From Sipunculus nudus (lineage: Eukaryota > Annelida > Sipuncula > Golfingiida > Sipunculidae), in assembly GCA_026874595.1 (NCBI GenBank), contig CM049317.1, positions 68,386,118 through 68,450,117 on the forward strand: a stretch of 64,000 nt of DNA, written 5' to 3'. Positions 11,690 through 24,400 of the stretch are shown piece after piece. A model generated the notes under the pieces. That model was not told the DNA's origin, did no database searches, and was given only the letters and a program-made list of their open reading frames with translations. The first letter of the stretch is position 1. Every line of letters starts with the position of its first letter. Position numbers and translations under genes: made by a program.

Positions 11690-12660
11690 TGAATAAATTA
11701 TTTGGAGCATTTAGATCATGGGTATTTAAAAAAACTGCAAATGAATTAAACCTGTGTCTTCAGTTGTTATGATTAATTCAAAATTCAGCATCTTTAATAC
11801 ACTATATTGAGAATTTTGCATAATTGCAGTACATGTCTTTAGAGTTTTTGCGATCATCATAATAACATTTTAATTTGTTGTAAGTAATTTTTTTTTTAAA
11901 CAGAATAACAGATTGAATAATTTTCAAAACATAAATGCTTTTAAGAATCATTTTCGTGCATATAAAGTTAAAAACACACTTAATTCAATAAATTTATCTA
12001 AATACTCTTTATGAGGTTGTGAAATCATTTGGAAGAGAAAAGGTTCTGGAATATGAAAACTTTTCTTTTTATTATATTTAATGTCCCATTATTTCTATAT
12101 CTCTGACAGGATGAGAATTTTTTAGGAAAAATATGACTTTTGTATTTGTATACATAATCCTTTTTGATTTATTCTGGAAAAATTCAGTCAGTTTACTTGA
12201 TTATCAAAGAAAACAGCCAGCAATCGATATAAGCTGTGTATCGATGTGCACATATCTGCTTACATGAGTGACAAAATAGCTGTGTTTCCATGTGCATAAG
12301 TATGCATATATGTATGAATTGGTTGACATTGATAGTTGCAGTGTGGATCTAGCAGGTCTTCCGCAAAAAGGTGGTGGTGTGATGTCATTTTACCCCGAAT
12401 CCCTGAGTTCATGCAGACCCTTTGCTTGAAAATCACTCATGTGGCAGTGTTCACTCATAAATTCTGACAGACACATTTAAACACCCCAGTGTCAGAAACA
12501 TATATGCACACATGGAAACACAGCTTAAGTCAGTTAATTGGAACACCACTACAGATTACTACTATTGTGTATGATGGACATTTTCACATAACACACATGC
12601 ATTTTGTCCATTGCATATTTAAATAAATATATTTAAAATTTTTCATTGTTTTATTTTCAG
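11690..12660. other. AT-rich stretch, no gene seen
   Basis: No recognisable coding sequence. It would be the 3'UTR intron if the exon at 12661 is real. Confidence 0.4.
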
Positions 12661-12850
12661 GATGTTGACATGAAACATCAGAGGCAGGAGGAGAATTCAC
12701 GGAGAATTTTGAGTTGTGACAGAGCTTCCTTTTTTGAAGCTGCTGAGGAAGAAAGGAGGGATCTCCGGACCCTGAAGATTATACTTCAGTTATATATATA
12801 TCACAGTTTCTAACAGGCCATTGGACAACCAAATAAAAAAATATAGCATC
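12661..12850 (+). other. Candidate CUL1 3'UTR exon with polyadenylation signal
   Basis: A strong polypyrimidine tract and ttttattttcag acceptor precede 12661. The following 130 bases are purine-rich and open in one frame, and an AATAAA stands at 12832-12837. Joined to the donor at 9500 this would make the terminal 3'UTR exon of CUL1. It could also belong to an unrecognised gene. Only transcript data can decide. Confidence 0.35.
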
Positions 12851-13339
12851 TCCAAGGGGATACACGTTGATGGTCCTGTGGGAGAGAATATATCAGAATT
12901 GTTCACTGGGGGAGAATACAGTAAACTTTTTGCCAATATCAGTGTACAGAACAAACATTATGCTAATTTTATAGGCAATTAATTATAAATCTAACCAATT
13001 TGGCCTGTTTGTAGATGTATTGCTTTACATAGGCATTCTGTATACATCATCATCAGAACTTTGGAAACAAACACGGGCAAAATATTTGATAATGGGCACA
13101 GAGCTTGTGCTTGTTTCACTGGATTATTTGGCAATTGGGTGGCATATGTAACAATAAACAGCCCACCTGACCACTGTGTTGTTGTTTCATTTACAAGAAT
13201 TGTATATGATCTGTACATTGCTTTGCATTTGAAGACCAGTCGATTAGTTTCATTGTATCCCCAGATAAAGTCGGGGGATACTATGTTTTCATACCGGTCC
13301 CACCACCGCCGCATATAAATCTTGTTGGCGCGATAACCC

Positions 13340-14830
13340 AAAAAATATTTCACGGAACTTTACCAAACTTGGTATATGTATAGATATGGGTAAGAGGACG
13401 AAGCCTATTTAAAATGAGGTCATGACCTTTACTAGGAGAGTGTCCTTGACCTTGTATAGGTCCAATTTTGGGGAAAATCACACAAATTCTTTAATATCTC
13501 AAGAAATCTTGCATGGATTTATCCCAAAATCAAGTTGATGGAAGATCATGGATAGGGTTGTTATGTTCCAAAAATTGGTGTTGCCACCTATTATTTTTTG
13601 TTTTCGAGCCGTTTAATACCCCCAGAATTGCCACCTTACAGTACTGTGAGCATTATAAGTCAAAAACTAATGGACAGATTTCTTTAATATTATGCATATA
13701 CATAGGTATGGGTTATGGGATGATGTTTATTTAAATTGGGGTCATGACCTTTCCTATGATAGTGGCCTTGACCTTGAATATTGCCATATATGGTGAAAAT
13801 CACACACCTCTTATGATATCTCCAGTGTTGATAGCCATATGGATTTCAAACATGACTTATGTATGGCCCGCCACTAAAGTAAGAACCCTATAGGTTCTAG
13901 GGTCATGAGATCAAAGGTCAAGGTCACTGGACTGTCATTTTAAAAGATACTGTGGATGCATTTTAAGCCAAACTTTCATCCTAGGTCTTCCATCTTGAAT
14001 ATATAGCTCACTTGCCAATAGTGGATGATCCATATAAATTTTGGGGTCAAAGGTCAAGGCCACAGGAGCTATCTGTCCAAAAATTAGTTTCTGGATGATA
14101 ATTCCGGCTTTTATTGATTTATTGATTTCAAACTTGACTTATATATGTCCCATTGGAAAAGCAAGACCCAAATTGATTTTGGGGTCATGAGGTCAAGGTC
14201 ACAGGAAACCTCTTTACAAAGATTGTGGATGCATTTTCAGACAAACAATTCATCTAAGATCTTTCATCTTGCACATATAGTTCACCTGCCAATAGAGGAA
14301 GACCCCTATCAGTTTTGAGGTCACAAGGTCAAAGGTGAAGGTCACAGGAGCCATCTGTCCAAAAATTAGTTCCTGGATGATAATTCCTGCTTTTATTGAT
14401 GTATGGATTTCAAACTTGACTTGTATATGTCCCATTGGAAAAGCAAGACCCAAATTGATTTAGGGTCATGAGCTCAAAGGTCAAGGTCACAGGACATCTT
14501 TAAAAAGATGTGGATGCATTTTCAGACAAACATTTCATCTCAGATCTTTCATCTTGCACATATAGTTCTCCTGCCAAGAGAGGAAGAACACTATCAATTT
14601 TGAGGTCACAAGGTCAAAGGTGAAGGTCACAGGAGCCATCTGTCCAAAAATTAGTTTCTGGATGATAATTCCTGCTTTATTGATGTATAGATTTCAAACT
14701 TGACTTGCATATGTCCCATTGGAAAAGCAAGACCCAAATTGATTTTGGGGTCATGAGGTCAAAGGTGAAGGTCACAGGACACATCTTTAAAAAGATCAAG
14801 GTCACAGGACCAACATCTTCAACAAGATTA
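13340..14830. repeat. AGGTCA-rich dispersed/tandem repeat block 1
   Basis: Units of roughly 150-300 bp recur, with shared phrases such as 'gaggtcacaaggtcaaaggt', 'aaggtcacaggagccatctg', 'tttcatcttgcacatatag' and 'tgtccaaaaattagtt'. Copies near 14240-14420 and 14520-14700 are nearly identical. Most units carry two to three AGGTCA or GGGTCA hexamers on the plus strand. Confidence 0.8.
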
Positions 14831-15150
14831 TGGATTGTTAGATGGAAGAAACAATCAATATGCCAAGTGTCAGTATATGCTGCTAAAAATGGGGGTCTAT
14901 TCTTAAAGGGGGGATACTCTGGCACCTGCGGTGCCAAGAAATGTCTAGTTCCAAATATGACAGATGGCGCTGCAAGTTCCACCACTGGATACAGTATTGG
15001 GTGGTTCATGATGGAATGTCCATGTGAACAAATAATTCATATTTCTCATGATTAACAGGAATATATTGAAAATGACACCCTTTACGACACAGTATAATTT
15101 CAAAACCAAACAAATTCTTGAATATTGAATAATTTTGAAAAATATTAAGT

Positions 15151-15434
15151 CCAAAAAAAGGTATGGCTCTCAGGCACCGTCAGTGTCAATTTTAACCCTC
15201 CGCATCAAATATTTTTATTTTCATTTTTCAAGAATATAAAATAATATTATTTTGATAAGATTTTCTTTGTTATGTACTGTTTTTACCTGTTTAGCCAAAA
15301 AACTGTTATTTTTGTCCATTTCCCTGATCATATGAAATTTTCATCGAATCATACAAAAAAAAGGGGGGGGGGGGAATTGCCCGCCCGCACTGATTTCTGA
15401 AAAAAAAGTGCCTAAGAACCATACCTTTTTTTGG
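15151..15434. mobile_element. MITE, 284 bp
   Basis: The left end 'ccaaaaaaaggtatggctct' and the reverse complement of the right end 'ccaaaaaaaggtatggttct' match over about 27 bases, through 'aggcac'. There is no ORF, and a poly-G tract and 'gcccgcccgcac' lie inside. No clear target duplication is seen. Confidence 0.75.
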
Positions 15435-15834
15435 CATAATCCTATTTAATTAAGATCACAGTCAGAAACAAATTAGCACTTACAAATAAATAATAATACA
15501 ATTACATACTTTAGAACCTTTAGATACAAAACCAGACAATCATAAATACATTCATTAAATTTTAACAAGAAGACTAAGAATACACACTCTTAATTATGTA
15601 ATGAAGAAAAAAGGAAAACAAGTTGTTCAAGAAATCACATGGTTACAACATTGTCCCTTTCATAGGATATTTTCAGTGTTTGAAGTAAATTTAATAATAA
15701 CCTCTGCTGTAAAAAATATTGGACCTCTTTTTCAAATATATAAAATTTTCAAGCTGTCAAATTTGTTATTTATCCGTCAAAACAAAGTTTTGGGGATACT
15801 ATGTTTTTGACCAGGTTCTGCCACCATCGCCACA

Positions 15835-17290
15835 TTCTTTTCCGGAGAACTCCTCTGAGACCACTGGACTGATTTTTAGCTCGGCTGACTTTCAGTCATG
15901 CTGGGCTATAGCGATGGGTCTTTGTCTGTCGTCCTTCCGTCTGTCCGTCCGGCCGGCCCTCCGTTAGCAGGGCACAAATTGTAACCGTAGGGGCTAGGGC
16001 CATGAACCCTATGCAGTCTTAGAGGTTCTAAAAAGATCTCCTTGCAAACCTGAAATTAGGTCACTGCGACCTATATTCTCGAAGTTATGGGGTGTGTTTG
16101 CACCCCCAGAAATAATTCTTTTAGCCAAAATTTTCATCCCAAACCTTCCATCTTTCACATACAGCTCACCTACCAACAGGGGAAGAACCATAATTATTTT
16201 GAGGTCACAAGGTCAAAGGTCAAGGTCACAGAACCAACTTCTTTGAAAAGCCTGTGGATGCATTTTAAGCCAAACCTTTCATCCCAATTCTTTGATCTTT
16301 CACATATAGCTCACCTACTAAGTGGGAGAAGAATCCTATAGATGTTGAGGTCACAAGGTCAAAGGTCAGGGTCACAGGATCCACTTCTTTGAAAAGGTTG
16401 TGGACACATTTCAAGCTAGACCTTTCATTCCAAACCTTTCAGCACTGATATCGCTTCTCTGCCAACAGGGGAAAAGACCTGTTGATATTGAGGTCAAAGG
16501 TCAAGTTCACAGCACCCTCTTCTTGCGTGTAGTCATTTTCAGGCAAACTTTTCAATCTATACTTTCCATCTGTCATATATGGCTTACCTACCAATATGGG
16601 AAGAAGCCTATTGATGTTGAGTTCAAAAGGTCAAAGGTCAGGGTCACAATATTGTTCTAAATGCTTGTGAACATATTTTTTTAAAAGGTTGTGGACACAT
16701 TTCAAGCTAGACTTTTTATTCCAAACCTTCCAGCACTGATATCGATTCTCTGCCAACAGGGGAAAAGACCTGTTGATTTTGAGGTCAAAGGTCAAGTTCA
16801 CCGCACCCTCTTCTAATGTGGAGACATTTTCCGGCAAACATTTCAATTTCAATCTATACCTTCCATCTGACATATATGGCTTACCTACCAATAGGGGAAG
16901 AAGCCTATTGATGTCGAGTTCAAAAGGTCAAAGGTCAAGGCCACAATACTTAATTGTTCTAAATGCTTGTGAACATATTTCTGGTGAAACTGTTCAACCC
17001 AAACCTTCAGTCTTTCACTTATGCCACATCTATGCATCACTCAATTCGATCCAAACTTCATATTTATGGGTCTTTTTGCTTGAAGAAATAACTGATTGAT
17101 TTTAGGGTCAGCTGGTCAGGAGGTTAAAGGTTGCAGGTCAAAGTTATTCACTCATTGGTTGCCAAGTAATTACACCAGATTTAAGTGGTTAGTAGTTACC
17201 CATCATTTGGAAAGAATCCAGTTGATATGTGGGCAAAAGGCCAAGGTCATTGGTCAGGGATGTTCGCAATAACTTATTTTGTAGACCATC
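15835..17290. repeat. AGGTCA-rich repeat block 2 with six perfect DR1 motifs
   Basis: Units of about 140-150 bp repeat, with phrases such as 'tttcatcccaaaccttcc', 'tcacctaccaacaggggaag' and 'gttgaggtcacaaggtcaaa'. Perfect AGGTCAAAGGTCA occurs at 16210, 16356, 16491, 16628, 16782 and 16925. The block starts with the phrase 'tagctcggctgactttcag', part of which recurs at 22204, pointing to a dispersed family. Confidence 0.8.
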
Positions 17291-17299
17291 TCTGTTTTT

Positions 17300-18440
17300 C
17301 TTTTATATATAACCATTGCAATCCAGCTGGTACATCTCAGTGTCGCTGTAATTGTGAGTGACACTGGTGACATATGACTCCCTTTTGTATCAGCCTATTA
17401 AGTGATAAGGCTGAGTGATAAGTATCTCATTACTGCATAACAAAAACACAGTTGTCGGAATGCTTCAGCCAGGCATTAAGACTGTGAGAGTATAGTATTA
17501 AGGTTAAGCTACTGATTTATAAGATGATGGGAACATTTTGCAGTTTATTTTATGGAATCATAGCAATAAACTTAGTTTCCTAGATATCGGAATATTTATA
17601 TATAAATCACCACATATAAAAGGAAGTGTTTGTTCTCATAATATGTGGATATGTACCTGGATTAAGGATGGCTTTTTTTTCATTACAAGACTCTTAGTCA
17701 TGCTTTCTGTATTTCCTTTCTTTCAGGTTTTGCAGTTTACCTACCCTGCTGACCCCATTGAATAGCAGAGTTATAATAAAAAATATTAGACTTACACTTT
17801 TTACATTTGCATGTCTATAAATCTGATATGAGGGCCTTAACATGCCTTTTGATTTGTTTTGGACATTCATTACTGTACCATCCTTTGGAGAATTTGCCCC
17901 AAGTTTGGTCTCATATTGGAGGATGTGTGATATCAAATGTCTGACTTGTCAGAAATCCATTATGTCTGCCAGTTAGCCACCTTAGAAATCCTTTTTTCAG
18001 TGCAGTTTCAGTGATTTTTCTTCAATGTTTGATCCAATTTAGAGAATGTTTGTTGTCTGATTTCAGACCTGTCAGAAGTTGAATATGGCCACCAGGCAAC
18101 CATATTCCTTTTGATCATATTATCTCAAGCACTGTTAAAGTGAATGCAGTTGGAAGTATATTAATCTTATCTTGCAAAGGATTAGGTCAAATATTTCTTA
18201 ATAAATATTACCATCATTTATACAGGCGCAGTACAGTTGGCTTGTATTAAATAAAATTTAAACAGAAGCACCCATTTCTCAATAATTCTTGCATGGATTT
18301 CCTTGATTTTTGCTATATATGTTGATCTTATATTTTTGAGAAACTTGACCAAATAAATTGGGTCACATGTTAACTGGTGCCTAACCATTTTGCGTTGATC
18401 TCTGACCTTTCCTCTCTGAAGTGCGTCCATCTGTACGTCT
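17300..18440. other. Intergenic; one weak exon-like signal
   Basis: At 17727 a 'tttcctttctttcag' acceptor is followed by a short open stretch ending PADPIE and TAG, with 'aataaa' about 15 bases later. It resembles a terminal exon, but I recognise no protein. Otherwise nothing is seen. Confidence 0.25.
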
Positions 18441-18689
18441 GTGTTTACTAATTTAACCACATATCTTCAAACTCGTTTGACAAATCAGTTTGAAATTTTG
18501 CATCAGTGCAGCTTTTGGGTGGCTTTATATCATACAATAAACTGGTGGTGCTACCTGTATCCATTTTTGCACAATCCATCTGTTCATCTACCTAGGGTTA
18601 AATTTACTCGTATCTCTGCAGTGGTTGAATTTATCAACCTGAAATTTTGCATGTGTAAATATCCTGGATAGCTTTCTTAATTTTATGAC

Positions 18690-18707
18690 GGGGGGGGGGG
18701 GGGGGGG
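18690..18707 (+). repeat. Poly-G tract (18 G)
   Basis: Uninterrupted G run about 30 bp before the minisatellite. Confidence 0.9.
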
Positions 18708-18735
18708 CACCACCTTCATTCACGTTCACGCTGCA

Positions 18736-19470
18736 GACATCCATGCTTCTATCTCTGGATTGGTTTGACGTGTATCCATGCTAATATCTCTGGACTGGTT
18801 TGACGTGTGTCCATGCTAATATCTCTAGACTGGTTTGACGTGTGTCCATGCTAATATCTCTGGACTGGTTTGACGTGTATCAATGCTAATATCTCTGGAC
18901 TGGTTTGACGTGCATCCATGCTAATATCTCTGGACTGGTTTGACGTGAATCCATGCTAATATCTTTGGACTGGTTTGACGTGTATCCATGCTAATATCTC
19001 TGGACTGGTTTGACGTGCATCCATGCTAATATCTCTGGACTGGTTTGACGTGAATCCATGCTAATATCTTTGGACTGGTTTGACGTGTATCAATGCTAAT
19101 ATCTCTGGACTGGTTTGACGTGCATCCATGCTAATATCTCTGGACTGGTTTGACGTGAATCCATGCTAATATCTTTGGACTGGTTTGACGTGTATCCATG
19201 CTAATATCTCTGGACTGGTTTGACGCGTATCTATGCTAATATCTCTGGACTGGTTTGACGTGCATCCATGCTAATATCTCTGGACTTGTTTCTACGTGAA
19301 TCCATGCTAATATCTCTGGACTAGTTTGACGTGTATCCATGCTAATATCTCTGGACTGGTTTGACGCGTATCCATGCTAATATCTCTGGACTGGTTTGAC
19401 GTGTATCCATGTTAATATCTCTGGACTGGTTTGACGTTTATCCATGCTAATATCTCCGGATTGGTTTGAC
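18736..19470. repeat. 35-bp minisatellite, 21 copies, with higher-order pattern
   Basis: The array is 735 bp, exactly 21 times 35. The core of the unit is 'ccatgctaatatctctggac' followed by 'tggtttgacg' and a variable 'tgNat'. From copy 4 the variable base cycles T, C, A, and the A copy usually has 'ctttgg' for 'ctctgg'. This makes a 105-bp trimer. Copies 4 and 10 also share 'tcaatg', suggesting a 210-bp hexamer. Related non-tandem sequence flanks both sides (18540-18670 and 19530-19660). Confidence 0.9.
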
Positions 19471-19479
19471 GTGTATCTT

Positions 19480-21320
19480 CATGAAATTTTGCAAGTGTTT
19501 ATAAGTCGCCCAGCGAATTATAAATAAAACTGGTGGCGCCACCTGCATCCATTTTTGTACAGGGTCCATCTGTTCATCTACATGGGGTTAAAATCACTCT
19601 TGTCTCTGCAGTGGTTTGACGTATCCTCCTGAAGTTTTGCATATGTATACGGGTAAATGCCGTAATACCGAATGCCGGAATGCCGACTACCACCTTGCCG
19701 ATTCCTTTTTGCCGAAACGCCGGTTTGCCGACTTTGTCAATTAAACATTAATATGAAGGTGGTTTTGCGATATGATGCTTGAAATACATGCTAATGACTA
19801 AAATTCATTATGTTGTATGCAGAATATGAGATACATCTTTCATAGTTTCTCTTTCAAATAACAGGTGGCGCCACTATTATGTAAACTATAAATGTAACAT
19901 AGGGTGCTTTAAGACCATTGTCACTATACTGATTAGATAAACATGCATCTCAAAGGTAAGCCCAATGATATTCATTTTTTATTATATATATATATATATA
20001 TATTCATCAATGTTATCCTATAGAACTTCTGTAAATGAACATTTAATCTAACAAATGCTTATCTGTTCCATCTAACATTGGGACTGGTAACTCCTAGGGG
20101 GTGTGGAAATAAGCACTTCCATTATCTAATTATCATAAAATTTTATCAGTGTTTAGGGTACCTCATCATTCATATGCTGACGTATAAACCAGTATTTTAA
20201 ACACTGAACTGCATGCTTTATGAAAAATGGGGGACCACCACATTCACCCAAGACTAACAAAAAAAAATGTACAGACACAAACATGCTGCATTACATATTA
20301 AATTCTTCTCGGTGCAAGTATAATTGTCATTAAAAAAATTGATTTTATCATTTAATAATTACTTTCAACACCTGCAAGCATCTGATCAGGTATTCAGATT
20401 TTCACAAAATATCCAGGAAAATAAGTTTATTTGGATAGAGTAAAACAAAAGCTTGCCCAAACTACTGGACCCAAACGAGGTCATATATCCCAAGAATATA
20501 GGTATATACCTGATCTCCGTCATTTTCGAGGAGTTACAATAAGTATGTAGATATTTCTGTACATACATTCCAGGAAGAGAAAATAACAGAAACATTTAGT
20601 CATGGGTCAAGGAAGGAGAAATTTTGAAGGCATTTGAACCAAAGAGTTTTTTTTTAGAGGTATTAAAAAGTGTGCTGCCCCCTAGCGGTATTTTATATAA
20701 CTACTTATCTCAGGTCTTCCTGCCATGAGTATGAGCCCACGCCGATGTTCCGCACCCGATTTTACCCAGATGCTTCTGTTGGTGCATGCATAGGATCACA
20801 TTTAACTTAAACATTTTAGTGGCATGAATTAACTACTAGCGACCTGACTGACGGACTGAAAATGTGAGAGCCCTCCGAGTGCTCCAGTTGGTAGGATCTG
20901 GTGTAATTGCCCTGGGCGTTAATTTTGATAGAGCCTTTATAGACGAAGATGCCATCAAGTCAAGCAGAGAGTCTGTCCAGCTGACAGCATGCCCCAGAGA
21001 TTTGGATGAGTTGTTGGAGGAGTCCTGGTCGCCACTAAACGATGTGGGTGTGGGACTACGAATTACGATCCTCTATCGTGTTCTGGTCTAATGATCAAGC
21101 CATAAACACCGAAACGATTTTAACCATTAAAGATAAGAAAGAGATTTATTAATATTCATTTTTGAAAAATAACAATTTTTTTTCGTTTTTTTTTTTTCTT
21201 TCGTTAATACAAAGTTTAGACCAGAAAACTTCGGTTCTCTCTGGCAGCTAACACTTTTGACTTCGGGAATCTCTTTCCTACAGTAATCAATAATCGGGTC
21301 GGGGATTCAAGGACAAGGAT
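19480..21320. other. Intergenic; short repeats, no gene recognised
   Basis: It holds a cluster of 'tgccg' words at 19668-19735 (GC-rich in an AT-rich context), an AT microsatellite at 19981-20002, and a 75-codon ORF at 20864-21091 that I do not recognise. Confidence 0.4.
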
Positions 21321-21322
21321 TA

Positions 21323-21323
<1 letters not shown>

Positions 21324-21407
<84 letters not shown>
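21324..21407. repeat. (AT)n microsatellite
   Basis: About 84 bp of alternating AT with a single G interruption near 21371. Confidence 0.95.
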
Positions 21408-21408
<1 letters not shown>

Positions 21409-24400
21409 CTAAATGTTGAAATTTGATAGATTAAAGTTTTACTTCACACAGATTATGTAATTAAACCAACAGAATAAACTACTACATGTTTGTATATGGA
21501 TAAACTAATGAAAAAAACTTTATTAATGTTATGGCTGTAATAATAAAAGTACCTGTTAAATCATACAAAGCAAACAACAGGATGACACTAATCTCCATAA
21601 ATAATTTTTTTTTTTTCTGATAAATTTATCCATGCATGTTGAACCGGTTTCATCCACTATACCTACATTCGGTTAAAATGTCTGATTCTTAGTTATTTCT
21701 TTACGTAAAATTTTAATGATTTTTTAATCAATTATTTTACGAAAATTTAAAAATCGAATTTTGTCTGAATTTCTACTGAATACCTTCTTATGATTTTAAA
21801 ATATTAAAATTCTTTCCAGTTTTATATTTAAACAGTTGACTGATCCTGTTTTTTGAGATCTTGGTCAGTATCAATCTCTGAAATGAAATTTAACATTTTC
21901 GTGGAAAAGAAAGATCCCGGGATGTGATCAAACTGGAGGGTCCAGTGGGGGGGGGGGGGGTGGTCCAGGATTAAGGAAAAGAAGGGGCCCAACCCACCCT
22001 AGAGGACTAATGACAAAACCCGAAAAAAATGTTCCTCAGGTGCCGAAAAGGGTGGGTCCAGGCCGCAATAAAATGGTTCTGAAACACTTAAAAATAGTCG
22101 GAAACCCTTACAAAGGTTGCAGCAGCTGTTAAAGACCCCCCCCCCCCCCCCCCCGACGTAGGTTGGAACCCCAACTCCCTAATGTTTGATCCATGTAAAT
22201 TTTAGCTCAGCTGACTATAAGTCATCTTATTAGAAACCTGTTATCACTTTTCAGGACCGCCTAATATCAAAACCACTTATCTGTTTTTCTTAATATTTAC
22301 CAGAAGTAATCTCCTATATATTACCTATATACATGCCAGCAATTAAGTCCGAGAGGTTTAATTGTTAACGTTATGGGCCCAAACATAATGGACTATATGA
22401 TATTTTAAAAATAGAATAAGACCCATCAGTATGCATAAATTTATAAAATATAAAGCATATGTATGTATATATGTTGTACATTCCACCATCCCCCCCCCAC
22501 ACACACACACTCTCCTGCCATTGATTCCTTTGCACCTGCATGTCTACTGGGATATAAGCTTTTATTGCAAATATGTAAAGTTTATTTAGTTTAAAAAATA
22601 ATTGGATTAGAAAAAAAAATAAATTTTAATAAAACATATTATTGCCTCAGGAGAATGGAACATAAAGTGATCAGCTCTGTCTGTCCATCATCTCTCCATT
22701 ATCATTAAATATATATTAAATATGAGATTATTTCTATAAGCACTGTTGAAATAACTTTCATATGCTGTATGTGGATTGATTAAAACTATTTAAGTCTGAA
22801 ACTTAAAAGAAACATATATATTCAGTTGTGTAATATAGCAGATGTCATACTTTAAAACATTTTGTTTATAAAAAAAAATTTGAAATACTTGAAACTTCAT
22901 ATTTTAACAGCTTTGTTTATCTACCAATCTGTTTGTCCTTTTTTAAATATTAAGTAACTGTGAAATCCTTGCGCACCTGTGAACTGGGGACATTAGTTAC
23001 ATTTCAACTGTATAGATTTTATAAAATAAAAAATACATTTATCTAATAATATATATTATAAACAAAATAGATCCAACTGAACAAATGTGTAAACTTCTGA
23101 ACTGTCAACAATTTATAAAAAAAAACACCAACTGATCATGGTAATAATATAAAGCTTATGTTCACAAACTGCTCACATTCTTCAATTTTAACATTAGGAA
23201 ATGCATGATCTGGTCACAAAATTTATTTGCTACAACATCTTACTCATCAGAACAAACCAATTATGTCAACCAGCCAAGGCCTATATTACCTTTTCCTCTT
23301 AGACTTTATCTCCATTTGATATTGTTTTAGATTTATCTTCAAGGTCACCTTTAGCTGAGCACAGCGATCCATGGATCCTTTGTTTTTATTTAATTGATAA
23401 GATTTCGAATAATATTCGCGAAATATTCACTGATCCAATATTTAGTGGTGTGGCATTCCAAACATCAGATATTGTTATATTCAAAAGGTTATACCGCTCT
23501 CAAAACCAGTAACTCTTTTTTATTTAAACTAAGGTTTAACCGGTTCAGTTATCCAAAAAGTAAAACCAAAAAGTTCAGTTCGTAACATATAGTCTCGTGT
23601 ATTTAAGCCGTGAAGTGGTATATATAGGATTCACAGGTGTCCTTACACCAGTACAGTGAATGTTATCTCTAAATTTACGGAATATGATTCATATTATAAT
23701 TCTTTAAATTCATAAAATATTAAATCGGTCATGTTTCTGCCTCTGGTCGTACGGCTGACTGACTCACACACTAAAAAACTCCCCACATACACGGCCAGCT
23801 AGACAAATATGCCAACTGACAGTACTTATAATACGAGATAATTAAATAAATCTTATACAAAATTTACCAAAGGAACTCATAACATTAGAAAATTTAAAAA
23901 TAATACCTGTGTACATAGTCTTAAGTCAAATTTACATAAACACGCTTGTGCTGACTATATTTACCTGTTACCTTTTGTGACTTATAAATGCATAAAAGGT
24001 TAAGCCCCTTTATACCTGTGTGATTAATTGGCTATGGCTAAAGACATTCATTATAATTCCACGCGCTTAAGCCATAACAATAACTGTGTTCTTCCCAAAC
24101 GACGCATCGAATCCAACACTCAACATAAAGTACGCCCCAAATTTGCAGCGTTCAAAAAAAATATCACGTTCATACTTTTATTTTCCGGTCTTGCAGAGGT
24201 ATCTTAGCTTCTGTGACGTACGTAAAACTTTACCTAGCATAGTCGTTTTTGCCTGTTGCATTTTATCCCTCTAAGTACCGGAATGTGTATGATAACCTAT
24301 TGATTTTAACATATAATCTGCCATTTTGTATTAGTCTTGTATTTTATATCTTGGTCTGGGCCCCTGCTTACAACAGATTGAACAGAAATATTCTTTTGGT

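Noticed and set aside
13061-13353. ORFs on both strands of the same stretch
   Set aside because: Located in dispersed repeat sequence sharing phrases with 15780-15840. Not coding.
18736-19470. CRISPR array
   Set aside because: The repeats are contiguous with no unique spacers, and the DNA is animal nuclear. It is a minisatellite.
20864-21091. 75-codon ORF of balanced composition
   Set aside because: No domain, no neighbouring exon signals. Could be chance.
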